Shown: positions 1-8,606, numbered from the stretch's first letter. The stretch: 36,017 nt of DNA from Deltaproteobacteria bacterium (GCA_020347625.1 CP070735.1:2358685-2394701), one strand, 5' to 3'. Notes: generated by a model not told the origin, from the letters alone. Numbers and translations: made by a program.

Positions 1-150
1 TACTACGTCCTCCTTGGTTTCATCACCCAGGACGCTCTGCCAGAATAGGCTCCAATCCGCCGTCTCTCCTCGTCTAAGCAAATCTAGGAGCTCCGCCCGT
101 TTCTCCTGATCCAGTTTACTACCCATTCCTGCATATCCTTGCATGACCAT
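1..150 (-). CDS. Unidentified protein, N-terminus only (runs off the left edge)
   Basis: An open frame runs from an ATG at 150 leftwards past the edge; 50 codons are visible without a stop. The visible protein is hydrophilic with a probable amphipathic helix (KLDQEKRAELLDLLRRG) followed by a Trp/Phe-containing stretch. I do not recognise the family and see no helix-turn-helix. A second in-frame ATG at 126, about ten bases after AAGG, is an equally good start. It is placed right behind a good sigma70-type promoter overlapped by a palindrome (166-210), so it is probably a regulated gene. Confidence 0.5.
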   Translation of the reverse strand, partial: MVMQGYAGMGSKLDQEKRAELLDLLRRGETADWSLFWQSVLGDETKEDVV

Positions 151-165
151 AACCCAAATAAAATG

Positions 166-210
166 TGACGGACCAGTCCGTCATTATCTTGATTTGATGC
201 GAGGTGTCAA
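166..210 (-). promoter_or_regulatory. Sigma70-type promoter overlapped by a palindromic operator
   Basis: On the minus strand, TTGACA (210-205) and GATAAT (188-183) are separated by 16 bases. The -10 box abuts a perfect inverted repeat, TGACGGAC-CA-GTCCGTCA (166-183), placed where transcription would start. A promoter overlapped by an 8-bp dyad is a typical repressor target. The size and symmetry suit TetR-family regulators, but that family choice is inference. It would control the gene at the left edge. Confidence 0.6.
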
Positions 211-258
211 GTCCTTTTTGCAGAAGACAGGAGGGAGCTTGCCATTGTAAGGGGAAAA

Positions 259-738
259 TTACGGTTGGACTATTCTATTTGTTTTGACCTTATAGAGTGC
301 AGGAGAGCCACCGTTGAGTTTTTGGTAAGCCCTGTTAATAACCTCTCTGGTTTCCCTGCTCAGCCGGTAACTGGCCAGCGCCGACAGGGGAATTTGGGCA
401 CATGAAAGTGCATCGCTACTTGCCCGAAGTTTGCCCGTGATCCTACGGCAGAGAAAGTCTGTAAGCACATAATGAAACTGAACCTGTTGTTCTTTGTCCA
501 AGAATATTCTCTCGAGAACTGCGACAAGATCTACTACTTCAACCTCAAGGCCAATCTCTTCTTCAACCTCGCGAACTAATGCTTCCTCCAAGGTCTCTCC
601 CAGCTCCACTGCGCCTCCAGGCAACGACCATTCGCCATATGCCGGTGCCTGACCTCTACGCACCAAAATAACCTGATCATTTTCGATGATAACAGCGGCG
701 ACCCCAACTATGGGGCGCTCTGGGTATTCTCGCGGCAC
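259..738 (-). CDS. Nudix hydrolase
   Basis: This 159-aa protein is the length of a single-domain Nudix pyrophosphatase. The Nudix box (G-x5-E-x7-REVxEExGL) runs from Gly42 to Leu64, with Arg56, Glu57, Glu60 and Glu61 as the catalytic and metal-binding residues. A strand-rich N-terminus (IVGVAAVIIENDQVILVRR) precedes it. Nudix enzymes hydrolyse nucleoside diphosphates linked to another group, such as ADP-ribose or oxidised nucleotides; the substrate cannot be told here. The start is GTG, nine bases after AAGGAG. It ends the long minus-strand gene series; the nuclease upstream is about 120 bases away. Confidence 0.9.
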   Translation of the reverse strand: MPREYPERPIVGVAAVIIENDQVILVRRGQAPAYGEWSLPGGAVELGETLEEALVREVEEEIGLEVEVVDLVAVLERIFLDKEQQVQFHYVLTDFLCRRITGKLRASSDALSCAQIPLSALASYRLSRETREVINRAYQKLNGGSPALYKVKTNRIVQP

Positions 739-857
739 AGCAGGAATCTCCTTGTAGACCCGTCTTAGATGTGGCCATTTATCCGTACAGATAGCAGCGG
801 GCAGCCAGTTGACTTATTTCGCTTGCTGCCGGCTGCCCTCTGGGCAATCTCAAACGC

Positions 858-1499
858 TCAGGGCTTACAGCGACGGCCGGGGCTAAAACCTTGGTAGAGC
901 GCTTCATAACGATTCCGGAATCGGACTCGATTACGTCCGGCTGTCTTGAGACCAAATTGACAGTGAGGGCGGTGGAAAACCCAGCTCCGTTTGTTGCCCA
1001 GATAGTATTCTTCCGGGTTAACTGCAGGCAACGACCAGATGCCTCTCTTCTCTCTCATGGCTTGGCGTTGAAGTTTCAGCAATCGTTCCCAGTAACTCAG
1101 CTGTGCCTGCCCGCGCAACAAATGAGCATAACCTTTACGGACGAGTTCACCATTTACAAAAGTGCCGTCCTCGAGGAAAACGTCCGCCAGCATGCGACCA
1201 TACTGATCGTGTTGCTGCTCACCGATCTCAAGTGTTACCATACGGCCCAGCACCAATGTTCGGTTATACGTCTTTGCCTCTTCACCAAATGGCTCTCCTG
1301 GCTCGTCGCCGTGTGCTATTTCAGGTGTATTTATGCCCACATACCGAACCCGCTTACCTCCTTGCAGCACAACAGTATCACCATCATCCACCCATCGCAC
1401 CAGAGCCCTCATCTGGACAGCCGCTGCCAGGTGAGTTAACAACCCGCAGGATAATAAAATCAAACTCAGGAGAGCTACTATACGTCTGACTACAAGCAT
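858..1499 (-). CDS. Secreted thermonuclease (SNase)-like protein
   Basis: From the ATG at 1499 the 213-aa product begins with positively charged residues and a hydrophobic stretch (ALLSLILLSCGLLTHLAAAV), a probable export signal. The staphylococcal-nuclease fold follows: WVDDGDTVVL, RYVGINTPE (with the conserved Arg/Asp metal-site region), a Glu-rich helix and QYGRMLADVF. A C-terminal module (LGNKRSWVFHRPHC ... PGRRCKP) resembles the Ada-like metal-binding tail often fused to these nucleases. One expected Cys near the C-terminus is Gly. A TTG at 1535 would add 12 residues ahead of the signal; neither start has a clear ribosome site. Likely a periplasmic or surface phosphodiesterase acting on DNA or RNA. 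Confidence 0.85.
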   Translation of the reverse strand: MLVVRRIVALLSLILLSCGLLTHLAAAVQMRALVRWVDDGDTVVLQGGKRVRYVGINTPEIAHGDEPGEPFGEEAKTYNRTLVLGRMVTLEIGEQQHDQYGRMLADVFLEDGTFVNGELVRKGYAHLLRGQAQLSYWERLLKLQRQAMREKRGIWSLPAVNPEEYYLGNKRSWVFHRPHCQFGLKTAGRNRVRFRNRYEALYQGFSPGRRCKP

Positions 1500-1562
1500 G
1501 GATACTGGAAAGTTGGCACTAGGATGATAGCACAATGCCTCATGTAGTGAGCCACAGGATCG

Positions 1563-2264
1563 TTATGTCTGGCCGCAGCGGCGATCAACCGTTTCCATCA
1601 AACTGTTCAACCGATTCTGGACCAATAAGCGATATTGCTCCAGGTCCTCACTGCTGCTATCTGCTGGAATGTGGATGGGCTCGCCCACCGCTACGCAAAC
1701 TCGGCTCCAGGGAAGTGGCAGCACAGTTTTGTCCCAACTGTTTTTCAAAGTAAGGGTGCGGGTGGCTGACCACATCACTGGCAAAAGCGGCGCCTCAGCG
1801 AGCTTAGCCAAAACGATCATACCTTTCTTGGCCACAAAGGCCGGTCCCCGAGGACCATCCAATACCGTTGCGCACGCCTTGCCGCCACTCGCCAGATGCT
1901 GGCGCATTCGTTCCAGAGCAGCACGACCCCCTCGACTCGAGGAGCCACGCACCGGAATGACCCCAAAACCAGCGGAATACTGGGCCAGCATTTCCCCGTC
2001 CTTGCTCTGGCTAATCATAATCATTGGTTGGAATTTACCGAAGAAGTAAAGAAAAAAGAGAGCGGCGCGGTGCCAGGTGCCGGCCACAACTGGCAGGTCA
2101 GAAAGGACATAGTCCTGATACAGCCTTTCATTGAGCACCTCCACCCTGCAACTGCCGAACCACACGCGCGCCAGTGGTACCAACACCTTGCGAATGAGCC
2201 TGGCAGTGAGGTTCTCAAAGGCATGGTCACGAATTCGCAAATGATCTTTAAGCTCTGGCGCCAC
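1563..2264 (-). CDS. DUF374 lysophospholipid acyltransferase-like protein
   Basis: The 233-aa protein has the DUF374 signatures: a Trp-His pair (GTWHRAALFF, residues 62-71) in place of the classic HX4D motif, then ISQSKDGEM, VRGSSSRGG (105-113) and LDGPRGP (135-141). The family belongs to the lysophospholipid acyltransferase fold and is thought to act at the inner membrane on lipid A or phospholipid precursors; the exact acceptor is unknown. The start is GTG, ten bases after AAGGAA. It lies 117 bases after the radical SAM gene on the same strand. Nothing looks broken. Confidence 0.85.
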   Translation of the reverse strand: MAPELKDHLRIRDHAFENLTARLIRKVLVPLARVWFGSCRVEVLNERLYQDYVLSDLPVVAGTWHRAALFFLYFFGKFQPMIMISQSKDGEMLAQYSAGFGVIPVRGSSSRGGRAALERMRQHLASGGKACATVLDGPRGPAFVAKKGMIVLAKLAEAPLLPVMWSATRTLTLKNSWDKTVLPLPWSRVCVAVGEPIHIPADSSSEDLEQYRLLVQNRLNSLMETVDRRCGQT

Positions 2265-2381
2265 TATTTATGCGTTCCTTTGCCAGGTAAAAGGTTCTTT
2301 GATCAGGGAAATACAGGCAGGTCTTCCTTCGCAGAAGCTAGCAGAGCCTTTTCAGCCTGTCAAATTTATGGTCACCTCGAT

Positions 2382-3449
2382 TCAAGGCAAGGCCTGTCCG
2401 TCCAGTATATCACTGAGACCACCGCATTCCGCCGGATCAAATCCCAGAGATTCACGCCAAATATCGTTGCTTTCCATGCAGAGATAGATACAAAGATCCT
2501 TATGCCAGTTACGCAACATCCGACTTAAGTAACCATACATTTCCACCCGGAGATCGCGAAAATAACGCATCTTGCCATCCAGACCCGGAATGAACTCCTC
2601 TTCAAGAATGGTACTTCTCGGATGGTTCTGTCGAATAATCGGCTTCAGTGAAGGCATGAACCGTAGAGTCCCGAGGCTAATCCAAGCAATGTCACCGGGG
2701 TCTACCGCGGAAGAGAGTTGATCAACCACCTCACTGTAGCCGTTTTGCCAGTCGGGATAAACCAGCAGCGGATCAAAGTGAAAGGCGAGGCGATAGCCCC
2801 ACTCCTGACAGCGTCTGGCTGCCTCCAGTCTCTCCTCAAGTGTGGCAGTAGCAGCTTCCTCGCTGGCGATTAAACTTGACGGGTTCAGTGACCAAGCAAC
2901 AATGGTGTGACCGCGGTGGTCTAAGCTCTCGAGAAGATCCACCTGCGTGGTCTTTGTTTTCAGTTCCAGGACCGCATTGGGTTGTGCGGCAAAAAAGGGC
3001 ACCAGATCCTCGGTCATGCGGGTCAAGGGATCCAGGAGCAGACTGTCGGTAAACTCGCCTGTACCGATACGGTGCACCCGCCTGGGGGAGCTTTGAAGAT
3101 GCTCTTCTAGCTGCTGCCACATATCCTCGAGGTTGCCAAAGAGTCTCAAATTAGGATTTGGAAAATAGGCTTGAAGAATGCAGTAGGTGCAGCCTAGAAA
3201 GCACTGGACACCTAGGTTGAGTATTTGATAACCACAGCAGGTATAAAAACGGGTTCCTGGGCAGGGTTTGATAAAACGTCCCTGAAACTTCACAATTTCC
3301 AGGACCTTACCATTCCTCGAGGTGGGATCATCTTTCAGCCGGTCAACCCAATCCACTGGTACATCTTGCAGGGCTGCCAGAATTCGCTGGACCAAACGGT
3401 TCTCTGCCACCGGTTTTTCAATGAGAAGTCTTTCCGGACGATAGTTCAT
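2382..3449 (-). CDS. Spore-photoproduct-lyase-like radical SAM protein
   Basis: The 355-aa protein carries a radical SAM cluster motif C-x3-C-x2-C (Cys83, Cys87, Cys90; CFLGCTYC) in the context GYQILNLGVQC...ILQAYF, typical of the SPL (SplB-like) family. Additional Cys71-Cys72 precede it. SplB proper repairs spore photoproduct thymine lesions in Firmicutes, but many non-sporulating bacteria carry this relative, where the substrate is unknown. It follows the ParB-domain gene by 13 bases on the same strand, so the two are probably cotranscribed. A DNA repair or modification role is plausible but not shown. Confidence 0.85.
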   Translation of the reverse strand: MNYRPERLLIEKPVAENRLVQRILAALQDVPVDWVDRLKDDPTSRNGKVLEIVKFQGRFIKPCPGTRFYTCCGYQILNLGVQCFLGCTYCILQAYFPNPNLRLFGNLEDMWQQLEEHLQSSPRRVHRIGTGEFTDSLLLDPLTRMTEDLVPFFAAQPNAVLELKTKTTQVDLLESLDHRGHTIVAWSLNPSSLIASEEAATATLEERLEAARRCQEWGYRLAFHFDPLLVYPDWQNGYSEVVDQLSSAVDPGDIAWISLGTLRFMPSLKPIIRQNHPRSTILEEEFIPGLDGKMRYFRDLRVEMYGYLSRMLRNWHKDLCIYLCMESNDIWRESLGFDPAECGGLSDILDGQALP

Positions 3450-3462
3450 AGGACATCAAGTC

Positions 3463-4431
3463 TCAGCATAGGCTTTTCATAATTCGTTGGAATTTACGTC
3501 GGTCGGCCAACTTGGTTAGATGTCGAAGTCTGGCTGCTAACTCGTCACCACTCTCGAAAGTACATTCCAGGTTCCATCTGGGTCCCTCAAAATGGGGCGG
3601 AGGCACCAAGCGCACCCCTGCCGGCAGCTTAAGATCACGTACCTCTTTGGCGAATCTCTCCTTTCGGGCTGTGAGCCGGGGAGACCGGAGCGCCTGTAGA
3701 TGTCTGCGAATATCTTGAGCTCTTTGCCGAGCCGGTTTGGTATCTGCCGCTCTTACCTTTCTAATCTCTCTCAAATTGATCACCTCTGCTGGCCCGATTC
3801 CTTGACGGCGCCCGATTTCCACCACCATTTCCACCAACTCCTCTTCTACGCTTACACTGAAGGGTAGCTCTTCAAATAGTTGAAAGAGGGCGAGACGGTC
3901 TGTTTGTTCCAGCGGTGTGAGGGCAAAGGCAACCCGTTCGTTGAGTCTACCGCTGGCAAGAGCATCGAGAACGAACGGCTCCAACTGCGCCAGTTTCTCA
4001 TACCGTTCAAGAAGGACAACACTGGGTTCCAAATCGAGAGGAGACATGAATTCTTCGATCACCTCGGACTTGTCCATATGATCGGCCATCTTGGTGAGGG
4101 CCAACGACTTTTCAACCGGGTTCAAACGCCTATGGGCCAGGTTGTCATAGATGGCCATACGCAGGCAAGTGTGCAGAGGTAACGAGTCGGGCAGAATTTG
4201 ACAGAGTAAAGGTTGCAGTCCCAGTTCCCTGCAAACCGCCAGCCGACGACTTCCGCAAATTATTCTCAAAAGACCGTTTTCTTTGCGCTGTAGCAGGGGT
4301 ATTTGCAGTAAACCAACGGCTTTAATGGAAAGAAACAGCTTATCGGGAAGTGGGCCGTAAGTGATCAGACAAACGGCGTCATTCCAGTCCACCTCAGCGA
4401 ACTGAATAGAGCCAAATTCTGTTGTGGGCAT
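3463..4431 (-). CDS. ParB/Srx N-terminal-domain protein (not part of a parAB locus)
   Basis: The frame stays open to 4659, but that extension lies inside purC. The ATG at 4431, behind GGAG with about eight bases of spacing, gives a 322-aa protein and a 10-base gap to purC. Residues 1-70 hold a ParB-N-like domain with the box II-like GSRRLAVCRELG. AHRRLNPVEKSLAL is then like the ParB segment preceding its helix-turn-helix. The rest is helical and charged. ParB-type domains bind CTP and load on DNA, but no parA or parS is visible here. It is coupled to the downstream SPL radical SAM gene. A DNA-binding regulator or repair partner is the best guess. Confidence 0.75.
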   Translation of the reverse strand: MPTTEFGSIQFAEVDWNDAVCLITYGPLPDKLFLSIKAVGLLQIPLLQRKENGLLRIICGSRRLAVCRELGLQPLLCQILPDSLPLHTCLRMAIYDNLAHRRLNPVEKSLALTKMADHMDKSEVIEEFMSPLDLEPSVVLLERYEKLAQLEPFVLDALASGRLNERVAFALTPLEQTDRLALFQLFEELPFSVSVEEELVEMVVEIGRRQGIGPAEVINLREIRKVRAADTKPARQRAQDIRRHLQALRSPRLTARKERFAKEVRDLKLPAGVRLVPPPHFEGPRWNLECTFESGDELAARLRHLTKLADRRKFQRIMKSLC

Positions 4432-4441
4432 GGTCCCGCTC

Positions 4442-5329
4442 CTACCCTCCGGTGAGACGTTCCAGAGCTTCCAGGTAGCGGGTCTTGGTATCGCGCACCA
4501 CCTCTTCGGGCAGCTCAGGCGCCGGCGGTCTGTGATCCCAGCCGCACCGATCCAAGTAGTCACGCAGATACTGTTTGTCAAAACTCTCCTGGCTGCCACC
4601 GGGCAGATATTTGTCCGCCGGCCAGAATCGTGACGAATCTGGAGTGAGTACCTCATCAATAAGAGTCAACTTACCAGCGACCAGGCCGAACTCAAACTTG
4701 GTATCGGCAATGAGAATCCCACGTTGCCTGGCCATGGCGGCCCCTTTCTCATAGAGGGCCAAGCTGAGATCACGTAGCTCTTCTGCCAAATTGGTCCCCA
4801 CCTTGTCACAGAGGGTAGTAAAGTCGATGTTTTCGTCATGGGTGCCCTTTTCAGCCTTTGTCGATGGGGTGAATATTGCAGAGTCTAGGCGAGCCGACTC
4901 CACGAGGCCGTCTTCAAGCAATATGCCGCAAACCGAGCCGTGCTTCTGATAATCCCTCCACCCGGATCCACTGAGATAACCACGAACAATACATTCCACC
5001 GGCAGGGGTTCGGCCCTCTTCACCAACATGCTCCTCTGGGCTAATTCTCCAGCATATGGTTGGCATTGCTGCGGAAACTCCTCTACTTCTGTGGTAACTA
5101 GATGATTGTCAACTAAGTCGGCCAGGGCTCTGAACCAGAAAGTGGAGATCTTGGTCAGAATCCTCCCTTTGTCCGGGATCGCCGTCGGCATTACCACATC
5201 GTAGGCAGAGATCCGGTCTGTAGCTACAATAAGCAGGTGCTCTCCCAAATCATATATGTCCCTCACCTTTCCTCGGCCTTGCAAGGTAAGGTTACTGAAG
5301 TTGGTCTCAAATACCGGGGCTGCTGCCAT
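4442..5329 (-). CDS. purC: SAICAR synthetase (phosphoribosylaminoimidazole-succinocarboxamide synthase)
   Basis: PurC joins CAIR and aspartate with ATP to give SAICAR in de novo purine synthesis, in the cytosol. The 295-aa product shows the family landmarks: [12 protein letters not shown] at the N-terminus, [35 protein letters not shown] (ATP and substrate binding), IADTKFEFG and [12 protein letters not shown]. Length suits the longer PurC subgroup. The ATG at 5329 has GGGGGA seven bases upstream. No other purine gene is adjacent; it sits between the biotin carboxyltransferase and the ParB-domain gene. Confidence 0.97.
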   Translation of the reverse strand: MAAAPVFETNFSNLTLQGRGKVRDIYDLGEHLLIVATDRISAYDVVMPTAIPDKGRILTKISTFWFRALADLVDNHLVTTEVEEFPQQCQPYAGELAQRSMLVKRAEPLPVECIVRGYLSGSGWRDYQKHGSVCGILLEDGLVESARLDSAIFTPSTKAEKGTHDENIDFTTLCDKVGTNLAEELRDLSLALYEKGAAMARQRGILIADTKFEFGLVAGKLTLIDEVLTPDSSRFWPADKYLPGGSQESFDKQYLRDYLDRCGWDHRPPAPELPEEVVRDTKTRYLEALERLTGG

Positions 5330-5444
5330 ACTATTTCCCCCTCGAATCCTCAGAGCGGCTGTGGGATCTGCTGTGGCTTAAGTCAGAAAGGGGCGAACCC
5401 ACAAATTGCCTGAGGTCCACCCCTTCTGTTGCCTTTAGCGAATT

Positions 5445-7430
5445 CTAGCCGATGACTGCCAGCGTATTTCCTTTTTGAACCGAGTCGCCATTCTTGAAAG
5501 GGATAGAAAGCACGGTCCCAGCAGTAGGCGCGGTGATGGAATTTTCCATCTTCATGGCCTCAAGGATGAGCACCACATCTCCCTCATTTACCGAATCACC
5601 TTCTTTAACTTCATAGCGAATAATCATTCCCGGCATGGGCGCTTCGATAGGAGTGCCGCCTTCCACCGCTGGCTTAACTTTGGGCTCAGCCGGTGCAGCC
5701 GCAGGAGTCGGTGCAGGAGCAGCAGGCGCAACCGCAGCAGGAGCAGGCGTTGGCGCAACTGGGGGCGCCATCGGCGTAACCGCTGTAACCACTGGTGCAC
5801 CACCCACCTCGTCCACTTCAACCTCAAAATACTCCTCATCCACAAAAACGTTGAAAGTACGTATTCCTGGACTCTTGTCCGGCGCGACCTTTTCAACCTT
5901 TTCAACCAGTTTACCTGCTCTTGCCAAACCCACCAGTCGATCTTCTTCTTTAACCTTTTCCAGGGTCTTGGGTTTTACTTCGTCCGGCACCTCCTCTTCA
6001 CCGTACTTCCATTTCAAGAAACGAATGCCGGTGGTGGGATAAAGGGCAACGATTAGCTCATCATCGATGTCTTTGGCCAGTCCTTTAGCCAAGGCTTTGG
6101 CCTTATCGAACTCTGGTTCCAACACATCCGCCGGCCTGGTCTTTATGGGCTTTTCTCCACGAGCGTACCCCTTCAGTGCCTTTTTCTGAACCTCGGGGTC
6201 GACGGGCACAGGGGTTTCGCCGTACAGCCCATAACAGAGATCCTTAACTTGGGCGGTGATCATCTTATAGCGTTCATCCTCGGTGTCAAACAGGACATTG
6301 TTGACCGTCTGGATCCCAACAATCTGGCTGGTTGGGGTGACCAGGGGCACCTGCCCCAATTCCTGGCGCACCCTTGGCAGCTCAGCAAACACCTCGTCGA
6401 TACGATCCAAGGCGTCCATCTCCCGGAGCTGGTTGACCAGATTCGAAAGCATGCCACCGGGCGTCTGATGCAGGAGCACATTGATGTCTATAACAGACAT
6501 CTTGGTGTCATCCAGAAGATAACGGTATTTGGGAGAAACTTTCTCCATGTGCTCGGTGAGCATTGCCAGGTGCTTGATATCAAAGCCGGGATCCCGACTG
6601 GTGCCCTTAAGGGCCATTGCCAAGGGCTCCAAGGCTGGATGCGAGGTGCGATAGGCCCAGGGAGACAGGCAGGTATCAACAATGTCTACCCCAGCCTCAA
6701 TTGCCTTGAGCAGTGCCATACACGACTGGCCCGAGGTAAAATGGCTGTGGAGATGCACGGGGGCTTTCACCGACTCTTTCAGGGCCTTGATCAGCATGTA
6801 GGCATCATAGGGTGAAATAAGACCGGCCATGTCCTTGATGCATACCGTGTCTGCACCCATATCTTCGAGCTGTTTAGCTTTCTTGACATAGTATTCGATG
6901 TTGTATACCGGGCCTCCCATCCGCGGTTCGGTCAACGAATAGCAGATGGCCCCCTGAAAGTGTTTGCCCATCTTCTTGATTATTGGCACAACAGTCTCAA
7001 AATTACGCAAATCATTCACTGCGTCGAAAACCCGGAAAACATCTATACCATTAGTGGCTGCACGCTCTACGAATGCCTCGGCCACATCGTCGGCGTAGTT
7101 GCGATACCCCACCAAGTTCTGACCCCTCAGCAACATTTGTAGTGGCGTATTCTTGACATACTTCTTCAATGTCCGCGGCCGTTCCCAAGGATCCTCCCCG
7201 AGAAACCGATGCATGGTATCAAAGGTCGCGCCTCCCCATACCCCCAAGGCCCAGAAGCCAACCTTATCCATCTCCTCCGCTATGGGTATCATGTCCTCTG
7301 TGCGTCCCCTGGTGGCAAAAAGCGATTGATGCCCATCGCGAAAAGTTAAATCCTGGATTTTGACCGGATTAGTCACCTTTACTTTCTCTTCCACCATTCC
7401 GGCCGTCAACTTTCCATGTTTGTCTGGCAT
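5445..7430 (-). CDS. Pyruvate carboxylase subunit B / oxaloacetate decarboxylase alpha-like, biotin-dependent
   Basis: The 661-aa protein has three parts: an HMGL-like carboxyltransferase barrel beginning at RDGHQS (31-36) with a metal-site HLHSHFTSG, a conserved PYC/OadA domain, and, after an Ala/Pro-rich flexible linker (about 548-595), a biotinyl domain with EAMKMEN; the biotin would be on Lys627. It transfers carboxyl groups between biotin and pyruvate/oxaloacetate. No biotin carboxylase subunit or membrane OadB is in the window, so pyruvate carboxylation, oxaloacetate decarboxylation and a transcarboxylase 5S-like role cannot be separated. Start ATG follows AAGGAG with six-base spacing. 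Two small ORFs lie upstream on the same strand. Confidence 0.9.
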   Translation of the reverse strand: MPDKHGKLTAGMVEEKVKVTNPVKIQDLTFRDGHQSLFATRGRTEDMIPIAEEMDKVGFWALGVWGGATFDTMHRFLGEDPWERPRTLKKYVKNTPLQMLLRGQNLVGYRNYADDVAEAFVERAATNGIDVFRVFDAVNDLRNFETVVPIIKKMGKHFQGAICYSLTEPRMGGPVYNIEYYVKKAKQLEDMGADTVCIKDMAGLISPYDAYMLIKALKESVKAPVHLHSHFTSGQSCMALLKAIEAGVDIVDTCLSPWAYRTSHPALEPLAMALKGTSRDPGFDIKHLAMLTEHMEKVSPKYRYLLDDTKMSVIDINVLLHQTPGGMLSNLVNQLREMDALDRIDEVFAELPRVRQELGQVPLVTPTSQIVGIQTVNNVLFDTEDERYKMITAQVKDLCYGLYGETPVPVDPEVQKKALKGYARGEKPIKTRPADVLEPEFDKAKALAKGLAKDIDDELIVALYPTTGIRFLKWKYGEEEVPDEVKPKTLEKVKEEDRLVGLARAGKLVEKVEKVAPDKSPGIRTFNVFVDEEYFEVEVDEVGGAPVVTAVTPMAPPVAPTPAPAAVAPAAPAPTPAAAPAEPKVKPAVEGGTPIEAPMPGMIIRYEVKEGDSVNEGDVVLILEAMKMENSITAPTAGTVLSIPFKNGDSVQKGNTLAVIG

Positions 7431-7613
7431 GATGTACTCCTTCTAACCTCTCCTTTACGGTGCCGTTATGAAAACGGCTCCAAAACGCTGGAACTCTTTC
7501 GCTCCCGGTTTGCGACTCGTCAGTTGGCAAATATCCATGAGGGTATTGCCAGTTTGTTGAGAAGCAGTGCCGCCGAATAATCGGTGAGAGCTATGAGACT
7601 AGAACCACCTTTT

Positions 7614-7823
7614 TTAACGTATCATGCGCAGCTGCAAAAGTCTGCGCATCTCCATCGTAGCCTGTCTCCCTGAGGCGGGCCAGAGACTTACCGCCGCCAC
7701 AGGTGGCGTAACCATTCGTTGACTCGCGGCTGCCATGGCAAGCTGCTGTTCTTCCTGGCTCCTCAGGTGACTGTACACTGCGGCAACTGCGGCAATCAGT
7801 CGTCTTTTCTTGAGCACGTCCAT
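7614..7823 (-). CDS. Small protein upstream of the biotin carboxyltransferase
   Basis: From the ATG at 7823 this gives 69 aa: a basic helix (LKKRRLIAAVAAVYSHLRSQEEQ), an Ala-rich middle and a C-terminus WPASGRQATMEMRRLLQLRM. The alternating pattern recalls small gamma-type or accessory subunits encoded beside biotin-dependent decarboxylases, whose ends often read W-x-x-x-GR...M-x-x-R; this is a resemblance, not an identification. A TTG at 7832, four bases after AGGA, is an alternative start and would make the gene begin one base after the stop of the preceding 47-aa ORF. No hydrophobic membrane span is clear. Confidence 0.5.
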   Translation of the reverse strand: MDVLKKRRLIAAVAAVYSHLRSQEEQQLAMAAASQRMVTPPVAAVSLWPASGRQATMEMRRLLQLRMIR

Positions 7824-7833
7824 TTTCTGCAAA

Positions 7834-7977
7834 TCATCCTTGCGAAATAGCGTGGCCGCTAACGGCCACCTCAACTACTGATCCGTGTCCCATATCCATA
7901 GAACCCAACTCGATTGCTTTCTTCACCTCAACCATAAACGGCTGGGCAGGTACCAACCTCGAAAGATATGGTGCCAT
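7834..7977 (-). CDS. Possible 47-aa protein between the HD gene and the small gamma-like ORF
   Basis: An ATG at 7977, one base after the HD gene's TAA and about eight bases after GGGA, opens a 47-codon frame (MAPYLSRLVPAQPFMVEVKK... ending SGHAISQG). It stops at 7834, one base before a possible TTG start of the next small ORF. The tight junctions on both sides favour translation. The sequence contains a beta-like VVEVAVSGHAI segment. I recognise no family. It could also be the 5' half of a gene split from the next ORF by a one-base frameshift. Confidence 0.35.
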   Translation of the reverse strand: MAPYLSRLVPAQPFMVEVKKAIELGSMDMGHGSVVEVAVSGHAISQG

Positions 7978-7978
7978 G

Positions 7979-8533
7979 TTAAAGTCCCAGTTCTTCGCTA
8001 ATACCCTGCATGGCCCGCAGACTCAATTCGGCAAAATCAGCGAGTGGTACGCCAATCTCCTCACAGAGCCTGATTTGGTCACGATTTACCCGTCTGGCGA
8101 AATCTTTTTGTTTCATGCGTTTAACAATGGATTTGGGCTTTACACTGGCCAGACGTTTGTCAGGATAGACTAAAGCTGTGGCAACAACCAGACCGGTAAT
8201 TGACTCGGCACAGCTGAGGGCAAAATCCATTTTAAAGCTTCGCGCCACACCTAGGGCTTCGGCGTTATGTGCCTTGATGGCCGTAATCACTTCAGGTGGC
8301 AAATCACTGTCGGCTAGAATTGCAGCTGTCCTCAGCCCGTGCTCTGAGGGCTGCCCCGCAGTCTCTTCATAATCTAGATCGTGGAGCAGTCCCGCAAGAC
8401 CCCAGAGGTCAACGGGTTCGTCTAGCCGCTCGGCCAAGGCCCGCATCACCGCCTCCGTGGCCAGGCAGTGTTTTAATAAATTGTCAGCGTCGACGTGTTC
8501 ATGTAACAGGTCGAGGGCCTGTTGTCGGTCCAT
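7979..8533 (-). CDS. HD-domain (HDIG) hydrolase
   Basis: The 184-aa protein carries the HD metal site: His22 in LLKHCLATE, then GLLHDLDYE (the His-Asp pair), a downstream EHG and a conserved Asp/His-bearing helix AIKAHN. This matches short HDIG proteins annotated as metal-dependent phosphohydrolases, usually of unknown nucleotide substrate. The C-terminal third (SVKPKSIVKRMKQKDFARRV) is basic. It is the first of a run of closely spaced minus-strand genes; the next possible ORF begins one base after its stop. A weak hairpin (8607-8632) separates it from the gene upstream. Confidence 0.85.
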   Translation of the reverse strand: MDRQQALDLLHEHVDADNLLKHCLATEAVMRALAERLDEPVDLWGLAGLLHDLDYEETAGQPSEHGLRTAAILADSDLPPEVITAIKAHNAEALGVARSFKMDFALSCAESITGLVVATALVYPDKRLASVKPKSIVKRMKQKDFARRVNRDQIRLCEEIGVPLADFAELSLRAMQGISEELGL

Positions 8534-8606
8534 AATGAAGTTCTCGGTTCCTTCGCTCAGCAGTAATTATCTCATCGGGAAATTGGTCCAGAGGTTTGAA
8601 GGAATT

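Noticed and set aside
4432-4659. N-terminal extension of the ParB-domain gene
   Set aside because: It lies wholly inside purC in another frame; the ATG at 4431 has a good ribosome site.
5385-5432. Terminator after the biotin carboxyltransferase
   Set aside because: Only a six-base AAGGGG/CCCCTT match with a long loop and no T run.
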